Source: Alphaproteobacteria bacterium (GTDB lineage: Bacteria > Pseudomonadota > Alphaproteobacteria > Rickettsiales > RI-342). Taken from it: a stretch of 17,605 bases of DNA. Every line of letters begins with the position of its first letter. Within the stretch, counting starts at the first letter, position 1. The DNA lies in the NCBI GenBank assembly GCA_020851915.1, contig JADZBT010000094.1, forward strand, positions 1 through 17,605, read 5' to 3'. Below are positions 6,275-15,300 of the stretch, piece by piece. Both the position numbers and the translations under genes were made by a program. Below the pieces are notes generated by a model, which did no database searches, was not told the DNA's origin, and saw only the letters and a list, made by a program, of their open reading frames with translations.

Positions 6275-8220
6275 TGGCTAAGAACACCGCCAAAGAACAA
6301 ATGAAAATTGTGATCGTGGGTCATGTCGACCACGGCAAATCCACGTTGGTGGGGCGTCTGTTCTACGACACCGGCTCGCTGCCGGAAGGCAAGTACGAGC
6401 AGATCATGGAGACCTGCGAGAAGCGCGGCATGCCGTTCGAGTGGTCGTTTCTGATGGACGCATTGCAGGCCGAACGCGATCAGGGCATCACCATCGACAC
6501 CGCGCAGATCTGGTTCAAGACGAAGAAACGCAATTACGTCATCATCGATGCGCCCGGCCACAAGGAATTCCTGAAGAACATGATCTCCGGCGCCGCATCG
6601 AGCGAGGCCGCCGTGCTGGTCATCGACGCCAAGGAAGGCGTGATGGAGCAGTCGCGCCGCCATGGCTATCTGCTGCATCTGCTGGGCATCAAGCAGATCG
6701 CGGTGGCCGTCAACAAGATGGACATGGTGGGCTATTCCGAGGAGCGTTTCCGCGTACTCGAAAAAGAATACCGCTCCTATCTCGCCAGCATCGGCGTGAC
6801 ACCAACCTTCGTGATCCCGATCTCGGGCCGCGAGGGCGATCACATCATCGGCGCGTCCAAGCATATGCCCTGGTACAAAGGCCCGAGCATCGTCGAGGCG
6901 CTGGATAAATTCACGCCTGCACCTGGGCTCGAAGATCAGCCGCTGCGGTTCCCGGTGCAGGACGTCTACAAGTTCGACGAGCGCCGCATCATAGCCGGAC
7001 GTATCGAGAGCGGCCGCATCAAGGTGGGTGATGAGCTACTGTTCAGCCCGCGCAACCGCGTGGTACGCGTGAAATCCATCGAATCATGGAGTACGAAAAA
7101 ACAGCCCACGGAAGCCGCTGCCGGCGAGTCCGTCGGTATCACGCTCGACGAGCAGATATTCGCCGAGCGCGGGCAGGTCATCAGCCATGTCGACCATGCG
7201 CCGATGCTTACCAACATCTTCCGCGCGCGCCTATTCTGGCTGGGCGACAATCCGCTGGTGGCCAACAAACGCTACAAGATAAAGCTCGGCACGTCCGAGT
7301 TCCCCGCCGAGGTGCAGGACATCGAGAAGGTGGTGAGCACCGACGATCTCTCGCATGTCGACGCGACCAAGGTGGAGCGCCTGTCGGTGGCCGAGGTGGT
7401 GTTCCACATCAAGGGCCTCGCCGCGCTCGATCCGTTCGACAAGAACACCCGCACCGGCCGTTTCGTGGTGGTCGAGGGCTATGACGTCGTAGGCGGCGGC
7501 ATCATCGACATGAAGGGTTTTGCCGATCAGTGTGTCGGCGTGCGCGAGATAAAGTCCAAGAACATCTACGCCGTGGGCCAGAGCATCAGCCCCGAGCAGC
7601 GCGCGAAATACAACGGCCATGTCGGCGGCATCCTGTGGTTCACGGGACTTTCCGGCGCGGGCAAATCGACGCTGGCGCTGGAGCTTGAAAAACGCCTGTT
7701 CGACCGTGGTATTCAGGTCTATGTGCTCGACGGCGATAACGTCCGGCGCGGGCTCAATTCCGATCTCGGCTTCTCGCCGGAAGACCGTTCGGAGAACATC
7801 CGCCGCGTGGGCGAAGCGGCGGCACTCTTTGCCGATGCGGGCTTCATCGTCATCACCTCGTTCATCTCGCCCTACAAGGCCGACCGCGACATCGCGCGCA
7901 CGGCGGCGCCGGAGAAGTTCAACCTCATCTATGTGAAGGCGTCCGTCGAGACCTGCGAAAAGCGCGACGTGAAAGGCCTCTATAAAAAGGCGCGCAAAGG
8001 TGAGATCAAGGAGTTCACCGGTATTTCCGCACCCTACGAAGCGCCCGAGTCGCCGGAGCTGGTGGTCGATACCACCGACCGTGACATCGACGATTGCATC
8101 GATGAGCTGATGGAATATGTGCAGCAGAACTTCATCGATCCCGTGCGCCAGAACCAGCGCGCTGCCCGCGACCATCTCGGTGAAGATGACGTGGTACGCA
8201 TCGGCAAGGTCGCCGGATAA
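6274..8220 (+). CDS. cysNC: Bifunctional sulfate adenylyltransferase subunit 1 / adenylylsulfate kinase (CysN-CysC fusion)
   Basis: A 648-residue fusion. Residues 1 to about 440 are CysN, an EF-Tu-like GTPase that drives APS synthesis with CysD: P-loop GHVDHGKS (16-23), DAPGH, NKMD, then beta-barrel domains. Residues about 448-630 are CysC, APS kinase, which makes PAPS: P-loop GLSGAGKS (458-465), DGDNVRRGLNSDLGFS, and the FISPYKADRD segment with the phospho-acceptor-type Ser532. This is the NodQ/CysNC arrangement known from many proteobacteria. The start ATG overlaps the cysD stop. Since CysH here looks like an APS reductase, the PAPS made by the C-terminal part may serve sulfotransferases or allow a second route. 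All key motifs are intact. Confidence 0.95.
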   Translation: MAKNTAKEQMKIVIVGHVDHGKSTLVGRLFYDTGSLPEGKYEQIMETCEKRGMPFEWSFLMDALQAERDQGITIDTAQIWFKTKKRNYVIIDAPGHKEFLKNMISGAASSEAAVLVIDAKEGVMEQSRRHGYLLHLLGIKQIAVAVNKMDMVGYSEERFRVLEKEYRSYLASIGVTPTFVIPISGREGDHIIGASKHMPWYKGPSIVEALDKFTPAPGLEDQPLRFPVQDVYKFDERRIIAGRIESGRIKVGDELLFSPRNRVVRVKSIESWSTKKQPTEAAAGESVGITLDEQIFAERGQVISHVDHAPMLTNIFRARLFWLGDNPLVANKRYKIKLGTSEFPAEVQDIEKVVSTDDLSHVDATKVERLSVAEVVFHIKGLAALDPFDKNTRTGRFVVVEGYDVVGGGIIDMKGFADQCVGVREIKSKNIYAVGQSISPEQRAKYNGHVGGILWFTGLSGAGKSTLALELEKRLFDRGIQVYVLDGDNVRRGLNSDLGFSPEDRSENIRRVGEAAALFADAGFIVITSFISPYKADRDIARTAAPEKFNLIYVKASVETCEKRDVKGLYKKARKGEIKEFTGISAPYEAPESPELVVDTTDRDIDDCIDELMEYVQQNFIDPVRQNQRAARDHLGEDDVVRIGKVAG

Positions 8221-8232
8221 ATTCTCACGCAA

Positions 8233-11200
8233 ATGACAGGGCTGACACTCAGATTCGGACTGGATTTTTCTGACCTCTATGCGCGTGCGGGGTTAGCAAA
8301 ACTCGATGCCGCCTTCGTCGCATGGCTGGCTGCGCGCGACGTCGCATTGCATAATCGGCTGGTCACCGCGCGCGCGAATCCCGACGCGCTGGAAGCCAAG
8401 GGCGAATCGCTGCTGTTCACCGATCTCGCACCCGCGCTGGAAGATTTTATCGCCGAATTATTCGGTATCGAACAAGAGGTGCAGGCGCTTTCCGCAGCGC
8501 ATCACGCGCTCAATCCGCTCTACGCCTGCAAGCGCCTGTTCGTACAGCGCCGTGCCGCGAAAGCGCACAAGCCGGAGGAAACGGAAAGCTTTGATGGCGC
8601 TTCGCTTCGCAAGGAACTTGCAGCACTGTTCGGTGAATCCTTCAGCGAGGAATCCTATGCGCGTCATGTAACGCAATGGATGGAGCAGGGCGAGGCGCAA
8701 GAAGCATCGCTGGCACTTGCTGCACGCTATGCCTGCTGGGCGCTCTACAGCGTAGAGGGAATAAAACTGCACGCACCGGGTGTGCTGTTCAAGCAGCCGC
8801 GCAAGCTCGACACCGCGCATCTTGTGCCGGTGGAGACCGTGGTGAAGGACGGTGTCACGCTGCTGCGCGTGCCGCACCTGCGCCGCCGCGAGGGCTTTGC
8901 GCTCACTGATGACGGCGCATCGCTCACCCATGCGCTCGATGACGCGAATTACTGCATCTTCTGCCATAATCAGGGCAAGGATTCCTGCTCCAAGGGGCTG
9001 CGCGACAAGAAGACCAACGCCTATCAGGTGAACAGCCTCAAGATCACGCAGGCCGGGTGTCCGCTGGAAGAGCATATCTCCGAGATGAATCTGCTGAAGA
9101 GTCAGGGCTACGGTGTAGGCGCGCTGGCGGCGGTGACGCTCAGCAACCCGATGGCGGCCGGTACGGGGCATCGTATCTGCAACGACTGCATGAAGTCCTG
9201 CATCTACCAGAAGCAGGAGCCGGTGAATATTCCGCAGGTCGAAACACGCACGCTCAAAGACGTGCTCAATCTGCCGTGGGGGTTCGAGATATACAGCCTG
9301 CTCACGCGCTGGAATCCGTTGAACCTACGCCGCCCTCTGCCGAAACCGGAGAGCGGCTACAAGGTGCTGGTGGCGGGCATGGGCCCGTCCGGTTACACGC
9401 TCGCGCATCACCTGATGAATGATGGGCACACGGTGGTGGGCATCGACGGCCTGAAAATAGAGCCGCTACCGCAGGAGATTTCCGGCGTGACGGCGCTGGG
9501 CGCGCGCGTGCCGTTCGCGCCGGTGCGCGATGTGAATGCACTCTATGAATCGCTGGATGATCGTACGCTGGCGGGTTTCGGCGGCGTGGCGGAGTACGGC
9601 ATCACCGTACGCTGGAACAAGAATTTTCTGAAACTCATCCGCCTGCTGCTGGAACGCCGTAGCGAGTTCGCGCTGCTGGGCGGTGTGCGTATGGGCGGCA
9701 CGCTCACCATCGACGACGCCTTCGCGATGGGCTTCGATCATGTGGCGCTCGCCATGGGCGCGGGGCGTCCGACACTCATCGACATTCCGAACGGCGTCGC
9801 GCGCGGTGTACGCACGGCATCGGACTTCCTGATGGCATTGCAGCTCACGGGAGCGGCGAAGAAGGATTCTATCGCCAACCTGCAACTGCGCCTGCCGGTG
9901 GTGGTCATCGGCGGCGGACTCACAGCGGTGGATACCGCCACCGAGTCGCTCGCCTACTACCCCGTGCAGGTGGAGAAATTCCTCGCGCGCTACGAAGCGT
10001 TGGTAAAGGCCAAAGGCGAGCAGGCGGTGCGTGCCGCGTGGAATAAGGAAGAGGCCGAAGTGGGCGATGAATTCCTCGCGCATGGCCGTGCCATCCGCAC
10101 TGAACGCACACTGGCGGCACAAGAGAAGCGCGAGCCGTGCATCTGGGAATTGCTGGATAGCTGGGGCGGGGTGAGGCTCGTCTATCGCAATACGCTCGTC
10201 AATGCGCCGAGCTATCGCCTGAACCATGAAGAAGTCGAGAAGGCTTTTGAAGAGGGCATTTATTTCGGCGAGGAAATGACGCCGAAGCGCGTGGAGGTGG
10301 ATGAGCTGAATCGCGCAAAAGCCATTACCTTCAGCAAAGGTGAGAGCGAGGTGACGCTCGCGGCGCGCAGCATTCTGGTCGCGGCGGGAACGAATCCCAA
10401 CACGGTGATCGCGCGCGAAATCGAAGGCATTGCACTCGACGGCTATTATTTCCGCGCGGTGGATGAGGAAGGCCACCCGGTAACGCCGGAGAAAATTTCT
10501 AAGCCGAATGATGTGCGCGTGTTGATGGACGTCCGCGCCGATGGCCGCGCCATCAGCTTCTTCGGCGATCTGCATCCATCGTTCGCGGGCAATGTGGTGA
10601 AGGCCATGGGCAGCGCGAAGCAGGGTTATCCGGTGGTGTCGCGTGTGTTGCAGAAGCGTGCGCCGGGCACGGCGAAGCAGCCTGAATTTCTCGCGCGCAT
10701 CAATACAGACCTGCGTCCCACGGTGCATGCGGTGAATCGCCTCACGCCGACCATCATCGAGGTGGTGCTGAAGGCCCCGCAGGCGGCGCGGAATTTCCAG
10801 CCGGGGCAGTTCTATCGGTTGCAGAATTACGAGGCATTTGCATTGAAGAGTCCAGAGTCCGGAGTTCAGAGTCCAGACAGTGAATTGCGCGACTCTGGCC
10901 ACTCGACTCTAGCCACTACCTTGGCCATGGAAGGCCTGGCACTCACCGGTGCGTGGGTGGATAAGGCGCAGGGGCTGCTCTCGACCATTGTGCTGGAGAT
11001 GGGCGGATCCTCCGATCTCTGCGCGCATCTGGCAGTTGGCGAGCCGGTCATCCTCATGGGCCCGACGGGCACGCCCACCGAAACACCCGGTGGCGAAACG
11101 GTGCTGCTGGCGGGCGGTGGCCTCGGCAATGCCGTGCTGTTCTCCATCGGCAAGGCGTTGCGCGAGGCGGGGTCGAAGGTGCTCTATTTCGCGGGCTATA

Positions 11201-11730
11201 AAAAAGCGCAGGATCGCTACAAGGTCGAAGAGATCGAGGCCGCCGCCGACATCGTGGTGTGGTGCTGCGACGAGGCGTCGGATTTCACGCCGTCGCGCCC
11301 GCAGGATCGCTATGTGCAGGGCAACATCATCGAGGCGCTGCTGGCCTATCACAAGGAGCAGGGGGCGCTGCGGCTGGAGGATGTCGACCGCATCCTCGCC
11401 ATCGGTTCCGATCGCATGATGCAGGCGGTGGCGAGTGCGCGCCATGCAGCACTGAAGGGTATTCTGAAGCCCAAGCACATCGCCATCGGTAGTATCAATT
11501 CCCCCATGCAATGCATGATGAAGGAGATCTGCGCGCAGTGCCTGCAGAAGCAGGTGGATCCGGAAACGGGTAAGGAAACCTACGTCTATTCCTGCTTCAA
11601 TCAGGACCAGGAGCTTGACCGCGTGTCCTTCCCGCATCTGGCGGATCGCCTGCGCCAGAACGGCGTGCAGGAAAAGCTCACCGCGCAGTGGGTGGATCAT
11701 TGTTTGAGAGCAGTGGGCAGACGCGGCTGA
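8233..11730 (+). CDS. Multidomain iron-sulfur flavoprotein (GltD-like + PyrK-like), probable electron donor to sulfite reductase
   Basis: A 1165-residue, probably cytosolic redox protein. Residues 1 to about 230 are a helical region I do not recognise. Residues about 237-340 carry GltD/DPD-type Fe-S cysteines: Cys241, 244, 252, 276 (GCPLE), and Cys316, 319, 323 (CNDCMKSC). Next come an FAD-binding Rossmann motif (GMGPSG, 382-387) and an NAD(P)-binding motif (IGGGLTAVDT, 559-568). Residues about 815-1165 resemble PyrK/ferredoxin reductases: FQPGQFYRLQ, LLAGGGLGNAVLF and a C-terminal 2Fe-2S cysteine set (Cys1094, 1100, 1103, 1121). It starts 12 bp after cysNC with no clear ribosome binding site. 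Position in an operon that lacks cysJ suggests it passes NAD(P)H electrons to CysI; that is inference. Residues about 872-896 are an inserted palindromic element. A glutamate-synthase-like or NfnAB-like role is the alternative. Confidence 0.85.
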   Translation: MTGLTLRFGLDFSDLYARAGLAKLDAAFVAWLAARDVALHNRLVTARANPDALEAKGESLLFTDLAPALEDFIAELFGIEQEVQALSAAHHALNPLYACKRLFVQRRAAKAHKPEETESFDGASLRKELAALFGESFSEESYARHVTQWMEQGEAQEASLALAARYACWALYSVEGIKLHAPGVLFKQPRKLDTAHLVPVETVVKDGVTLLRVPHLRRREGFALTDDGASLTHALDDANYCIFCHNQGKDSCSKGLRDKKTNAYQVNSLKITQAGCPLEEHISEMNLLKSQGYGVGALAAVTLSNPMAAGTGHRICNDCMKSCIYQKQEPVNIPQVETRTLKDVLNLPWGFEIYSLLTRWNPLNLRRPLPKPESGYKVLVAGMGPSGYTLAHHLMNDGHTVVGIDGLKIEPLPQEISGVTALGARVPFAPVRDVNALYESLDDRTLAGFGGVAEYGITVRWNKNFLKLIRLLLERRSEFALLGGVRMGGTLTIDDAFAMGFDHVALAMGAGRPTLIDIPNGVARGVRTASDFLMALQLTGAAKKDSIANLQLRLPVVVIGGGLTAVDTATESLAYYPVQVEKFLARYEALVKAKGEQAVRAAWNKEEAEVGDEFLAHGRAIRTERTLAAQEKREPCIWELLDSWGGVRLVYRNTLVNAPSYRLNHEEVEKAFEEGIYFGEEMTPKRVEVDELNRAKAITFSKGESEVTLAARSILVAAGTNPNTVIAREIEGIALDGYYFRAVDEEGHPVTPEKISKPNDVRVLMDVRADGRAISFFGDLHPSFAGNVVKAMGSAKQGYPVVSRVLQKRAPGTAKQPEFLARINTDLRPTVHAVNRLTPTIIEVVLKAPQAARNFQPGQFYRLQNYEAFALKSPESGVQSPDSELRDSGHSTLATTLAMEGLALTGAWVDKAQGLLSTIVLEMGGSSDLCAHLAVGEPVILMGPTGTPTETPGGETVLLAGGGLGNAVLFSIGKALREAGSKVLYFAGYKKAQDRYKVEEIEAAADIVVWCCDEASDFTPSRPQDRYVQGNIIEALLAYHKEQGALRLEDVDRILAIGSDRMMQAVASARHAALKGILKPKHIAIGSINSPMQCMMKEICAQCLQKQVDPETGKETYVYSCFNQDQELDRVSFPHLADRLRQNGVQEKLTAQWVDHCLRAVGRRG
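10847..10917. repeat. In-frame palindromic/heptad-repeat insertion inside the flavoprotein gene
   Basis: The left half is four 7-bp units: AGAGTCC (10847-10853), AGAGTCC (10854-10860), GGAGTTC (10861-10867), AGAGTCC (10868-10874). The right half carries the reverse complement: GACTCTGG (10891-10898) pairs exactly with CCAGAGTC (10852-10859), and GACTCT (10905-10910) pairs with AGAGTC (10847-10852). The encoded stretch (about residues 872-896) is low-complexity, rich in Ser, Pro, Asp and Thr, and sits between FYRLQNYEAFAL and LAMEGLALTG in the FAD-domain part of the PyrK-like module. It keeps the frame and has no stop. This looks like a small mobile palindromic element tolerated in a surface loop, similar in behaviour to the palindromic elements found inside Rickettsia genes. 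The exact ends are uncertain. Confidence 0.75.
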
Positions 11731-12012
11731 TTACTGGTGCAATCCGATCGCTGCGCGCAGCAGTGCATTGACGCGGGATTGCCAGCCACTACCGCTGCTG
11801 CGGAGCTGTTTGAGCAGATCCTGATCCAGGCTGATGCTGACCACCGCCTTGTTACGGCCCGCCGGTCGCCCGCGCTTGCGTTTTTTCTGCTCGAATCCGG
11901 CCACAAAATCCGGGTCGAGTTCCCGCATCGGACGCATATCTGCCAATGTTGCGGCGGTAATTTCCCGCGCGTCACCGCTTTTTGTTGTCAGGTTTTTCGG
12001 TCGCTTTGGCAT
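11731..12012 (-). CDS. brnA: BrnA-family antitoxin
   Basis: Antitoxin and autorepressor of a BrnT/BrnA type II toxin-antitoxin pair. The 93-residue product has an N-terminal flexible part (ITAATLADMRPMRELDPDF), a basic stretch KKRKRGRPAGRNK, and a C-terminal ribbon-helix-helix-like DNA-binding region: VVSISLDQDLLKQLRSSGSGWQSRVNALLRAAI. I chose ATG 12012 because GAGGA lies 8 bp before it; an upstream GTG at 12027 would add five residues. It overlaps the end of brnT by 41 bp in another frame. Its stop codon abuts the stop codon of the flavoprotein gene on the other strand. Confidence 0.92.
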   Translation of the reverse strand: MPKRPKNLTTKSGDAREITAATLADMRPMRELDPDFVAGFEQKKRKRGRPAGRNKAVVSISLDQDLLKQLRSSGSGWQSRVNALLRAAIGLHQ

Positions 12013-12262
12013 AGTGTCGTTCCTCACGTTTATTGGCTTTCCGCAGGCTGATTATACGGAACGCAGCTCCGCGCTGGACGTACACGCACACATGAAGCCG
12101 TCCCTCAATCGTTCCCAGAACCAGAAAGCGCGTTTCTCCGTATTCGCGGCGGCCATCCACCAGACGGAAAGCCGATCTCCAATCCAGCTCCCACACGTCG
12201 GCGAAATCTACGCCGTGCTTTTCCAGATTATGCGCGCGCTTCTTCTCATCCCACTCGAACAT
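11972..12262 (-). CDS. brnT: BrnT-family toxin (RelE-like ribonuclease)
   Basis: Toxin of the BrnT/BrnA system; family members are RelE-fold ribonucleases that block translation and are neutralised by BrnA. The 96-residue protein has the full family pattern: FEWDEKKRAHNLEKHGVDFADVWE at the N-terminus, GETRFLVLGTIEGRLHVCVYVQRG in the middle, and FRIISLRKANKREERHYAK near the C-terminus. No part is missing, so the toxin is probably active. Toxin-first order is normal for this family. The ATG has no ribosome binding site, and the predicted transcription start falls on it, suggesting a leaderless mRNA. Confidence 0.93.
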   Translation of the reverse strand: MFEWDEKKRAHNLEKHGVDFADVWELDWRSAFRLVDGRREYGETRFLVLGTIEGRLHVCVYVQRGAAFRIISLRKANKREERHYAKATEKPDNKKR

Positions 12263-12268
12263 GTATTA

Positions 12269-12297
12269 AATGTAGCTATAAAAAATCGGGGTGTCAA
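12269..12297 (-). promoter_or_regulatory. Predicted brnTA promoter (leaderless start)
   Basis: On the minus strand there is a perfect -35 TTGACA (12297-12292), a 17-bp spacer, and TACATT (12274-12269, 4 of 6 matches) as -10. The brnT ATG begins at 12262, 7 bases past the -10, so transcription would start at or very near the A of the start codon. BrnA is expected to bind here, but I see no strong operator palindrome. Confidence 0.55.
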
Positions 12298-12333
12298 ACG
12301 CATTCAGGTGCGCGCTGTAGCAGCCTGAAAGCG

Positions 12334-15300
12334 TTACTGGCAGGGATGCTGTAGCCCGATGGCCCATTTGTTGGAGAGGTAGCACTCCACCCGCTCGCGG
12401 TCTGCCGGGGTCAGCTGTCCGTCATAGACCAGTACTTCGCCGATGAAGCCGTCCATCTCGTTGCCCGGCCAGCCGCCGACGTAGATATTATTGATGCCCA
12501 ACGCGCCGGCGTTTCCACCTATGATATAGGGCGTGCCGTTCACGTAGAGCGCCGAGCCGTTGGTGCTGTCCGGGTTATCGTTGAACATGAGCGAGAATAT
12601 CTTGGGAGTGGTATCGGGGGTGATGCCGGTCGTGTATATCGGCGCTTCGGGGGCGACCGCGATCATGAAGTAACGGGTGGCGCTGTCGCTGCCGAGCGCG
12701 TGGTATCCGCCGCCACTTCCGTCGATGATATAATCCCAGGCATGGGCATCCTGCGCGGCGACCACGAACATGGTGTTCGGTTGCGCCAGCGTTCCCGATG
12801 CCCACGGATTCGCGGAGGTCATGTACTGGGCATTCTGGAAGTCCATCACGTTCTTGCCGTTATAGGTGCGCGATCCGGTGTAGGGCTTCGCGCCGGCGGT
12901 GGATTGCGTGACGTGATTACCTTGTCCGCTCTTGTCGTTCCACTGGCTGGCCCTGCCGGAGGCCTGCGTGATGCTGGCGGTGTCCGACGCATCCAGCCAT
13001 AGTTTCAGTGTGCTGACGGTGGTGGGCGTGGTGATGCTGTTGCTGCAATAGCCGGGGATGGCCGACCACGTGCCCGTGCCGGGGGCACAGGTGCTGGTGG
13101 CGTTGCCCGTCACCGAATAGCCGCTCTGGCAGCTGACCGTCGCGGTCCAGTTGGTTCCGTCATAGCCGTAAGTAAGCATGCCGTTGTTGAGCGTGGTCGT
13201 GCCGCCCACGGCCGCCGCCGTCACGGCCACCTCGCTTGGGCAGGTGTAGCCCAGCGTGAGGTTGTATTTCCGTGCGAGGTAGCACTCGACTGCTTTGCGA
13301 TTTGCATCCAGCATGGCACGGTTGAATACCAGTATCTCCGCAATGTCGCCGTTGAGGAACCCGGTGGGTACGGCATCCGCCTGCGCGCCGATACGGACGG
13401 TTACGCTGTTGGTGTTGGAAGTGGAGCCGCTGGTCAGGAACGACGTATTGGATACGGCCAGCGTGCCATCCACATAAAGGTAGGCATCCGTATTATTGTA
13501 ATCCATGATGGCGGATACTAGATTGAACGCTGTAGTGCCCGAGGTGCCGCCGGAGATAGATGCGGTGGTGTCGCCATCGCTGCGGCGGGCATTCAACTTA
13601 TAGGAATGTGAGGTAGCGGAATCCATGAACACTGCCATACGCACGTTCGCCGCATTGTTAGTAGAAGCGTTAAATAACACGTTATTGGTGTTGCCACCCG
13701 GCGCGCCATTGCGCTTCTCGACCACGAACACCGAGCCGCCCTTGACGTTTTTGAGAATATCAACATAGCTGGCGTGCATATCCATATAGTCATCAACGCC
13801 GTCGAAGCGGATGACGGGGTAGCCGTTCAAGCCGCCGGAAACCCATAACGGTTGTTTGGTTGCAGTTCCCTGCGAGGCAGGATTGAGAGTGCCGGACTGA
13901 CCTGCCCACGCCGAGACTTTATTCGAGCCGTCTTTGGTGATGCCCGCGTCGGCCTTCAGCCAGAGTTTGAGGCCGTTAATATCCGGGGGCGTTTCGGCAA
14001 CGAACGGATTGATGATGCGATGCCAGACGCCATAACTTGAGGTATCCCCGCTGCTGGCCAAGCCATACCATGTCACCACGATATTGCCGTTATTCAGCAT
14101 TGCCGCAGCGGGGGATCTTTGGTTGTCGCTACCTTCCGTCTGATTGATCTGGCGCTCACCCCCTACTTTGTTCCCGGAGGAGTCAAACAGCTGGCCGACT
14201 ATGCCCGTGCCGATGCCATCGAGATTATCGGACTCCCAGAACACCATGAAATAACTGTCATTCAGTGCGATGACCTCGGGAAGTTTCTGATTCCCTGTTG
14301 TGGTGGTGTTGACCCGGAATTCGCTGCCGACCTTGGTGCCGGTGTTGCTGAGTATCTGGCCGTAAACACCATATCCGCTGCCATCCTGCCCATTGCTCTC
14401 CCACACGGCGACAGCGTTCCCATTGGTGAGCGCGGCCAGGCCTTTTGCGTAATAATCATGGTTGGCGTCGCCCGCCTGATCGCTCGTCGTGTAGGTGTTC
14501 ACCTGGAACTCGCTGCCGACCTTGGCTCCGGTGCTGCTGATCACCTGCCCGTATACGCCCCAACTGCCGCCATCCTGTCCATCGCTGCTCCAGATGACCA
14601 TCGCGTTGCCGTTGGTCAGTTGCTCCACCTTGGATATTTTCTGTCTGTTCGTGGTGTAGGTGTTGATCTGGAACTCGCTGGTTACCGATACGCCCAGATT
14701 ATCGTAGATATTGCCGAATATCTCGTTCTGATTGGGATCTACGAAACGATGGTTCGTGACCAGAAGATTGCCGTTCGAGAGTTCGAGGAATTGGGTTCCC
14801 CGGGCGTCATCGTTATTCGAGCTGGCCAGAGATTCCACTCCCCGTGCTACCCCGTTGGCGTCATAGCGTTGCATGTAGCACCGGAAATCCGCAGCATCCA
14901 TCGCGCCGATGCCGTTCCAGCCGATCACAAAGCCTCCATCCCTTAATCCTCGGACATTGGGCCTTTCCTGATCGCCTACTGTGGAAGTAGCGGCGCGTGT
15001 TTCACTCCCGACCTTTACTCCGGTTTGGCTGTAGCGTTGGAAGTACGTGCCGCTGCCACTGCCATCCTGTGCATCACTATCCCATACGATGACATAGCCG
15101 CCATCAGCGAGCGCCGCTACCTGCGGATCATCTTGTCCACCGGTGGTGTAGGTGTTCACCAGCGCGTCGCTGGTCACGGGCAGCGTAGCAGGGGGTACGT
15201 ATCCGTCGAACGGTTCGATGACGACGAAATAGACGCGGTTGTTGGAGACAAACGTCACCGCGACCGTGCCGTCGCCGCGCACGGCGGCTTCGGAGCGTTT

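Noticed and set aside
9466..10902. Long minus-strand open frame opposite the flavoprotein
   Set aside because: Arg/His-rich shadow typical of antisense frames in GC-rich genes; the plus strand carries the clear cofactor motifs.
12305..12327. Possible hairpin terminator after the surface-protein gene
   Set aside because: The stem is short and bulged (CAGG-TGC / GCA-G-CCTG) and no T-tract follows in the direction of transcription.
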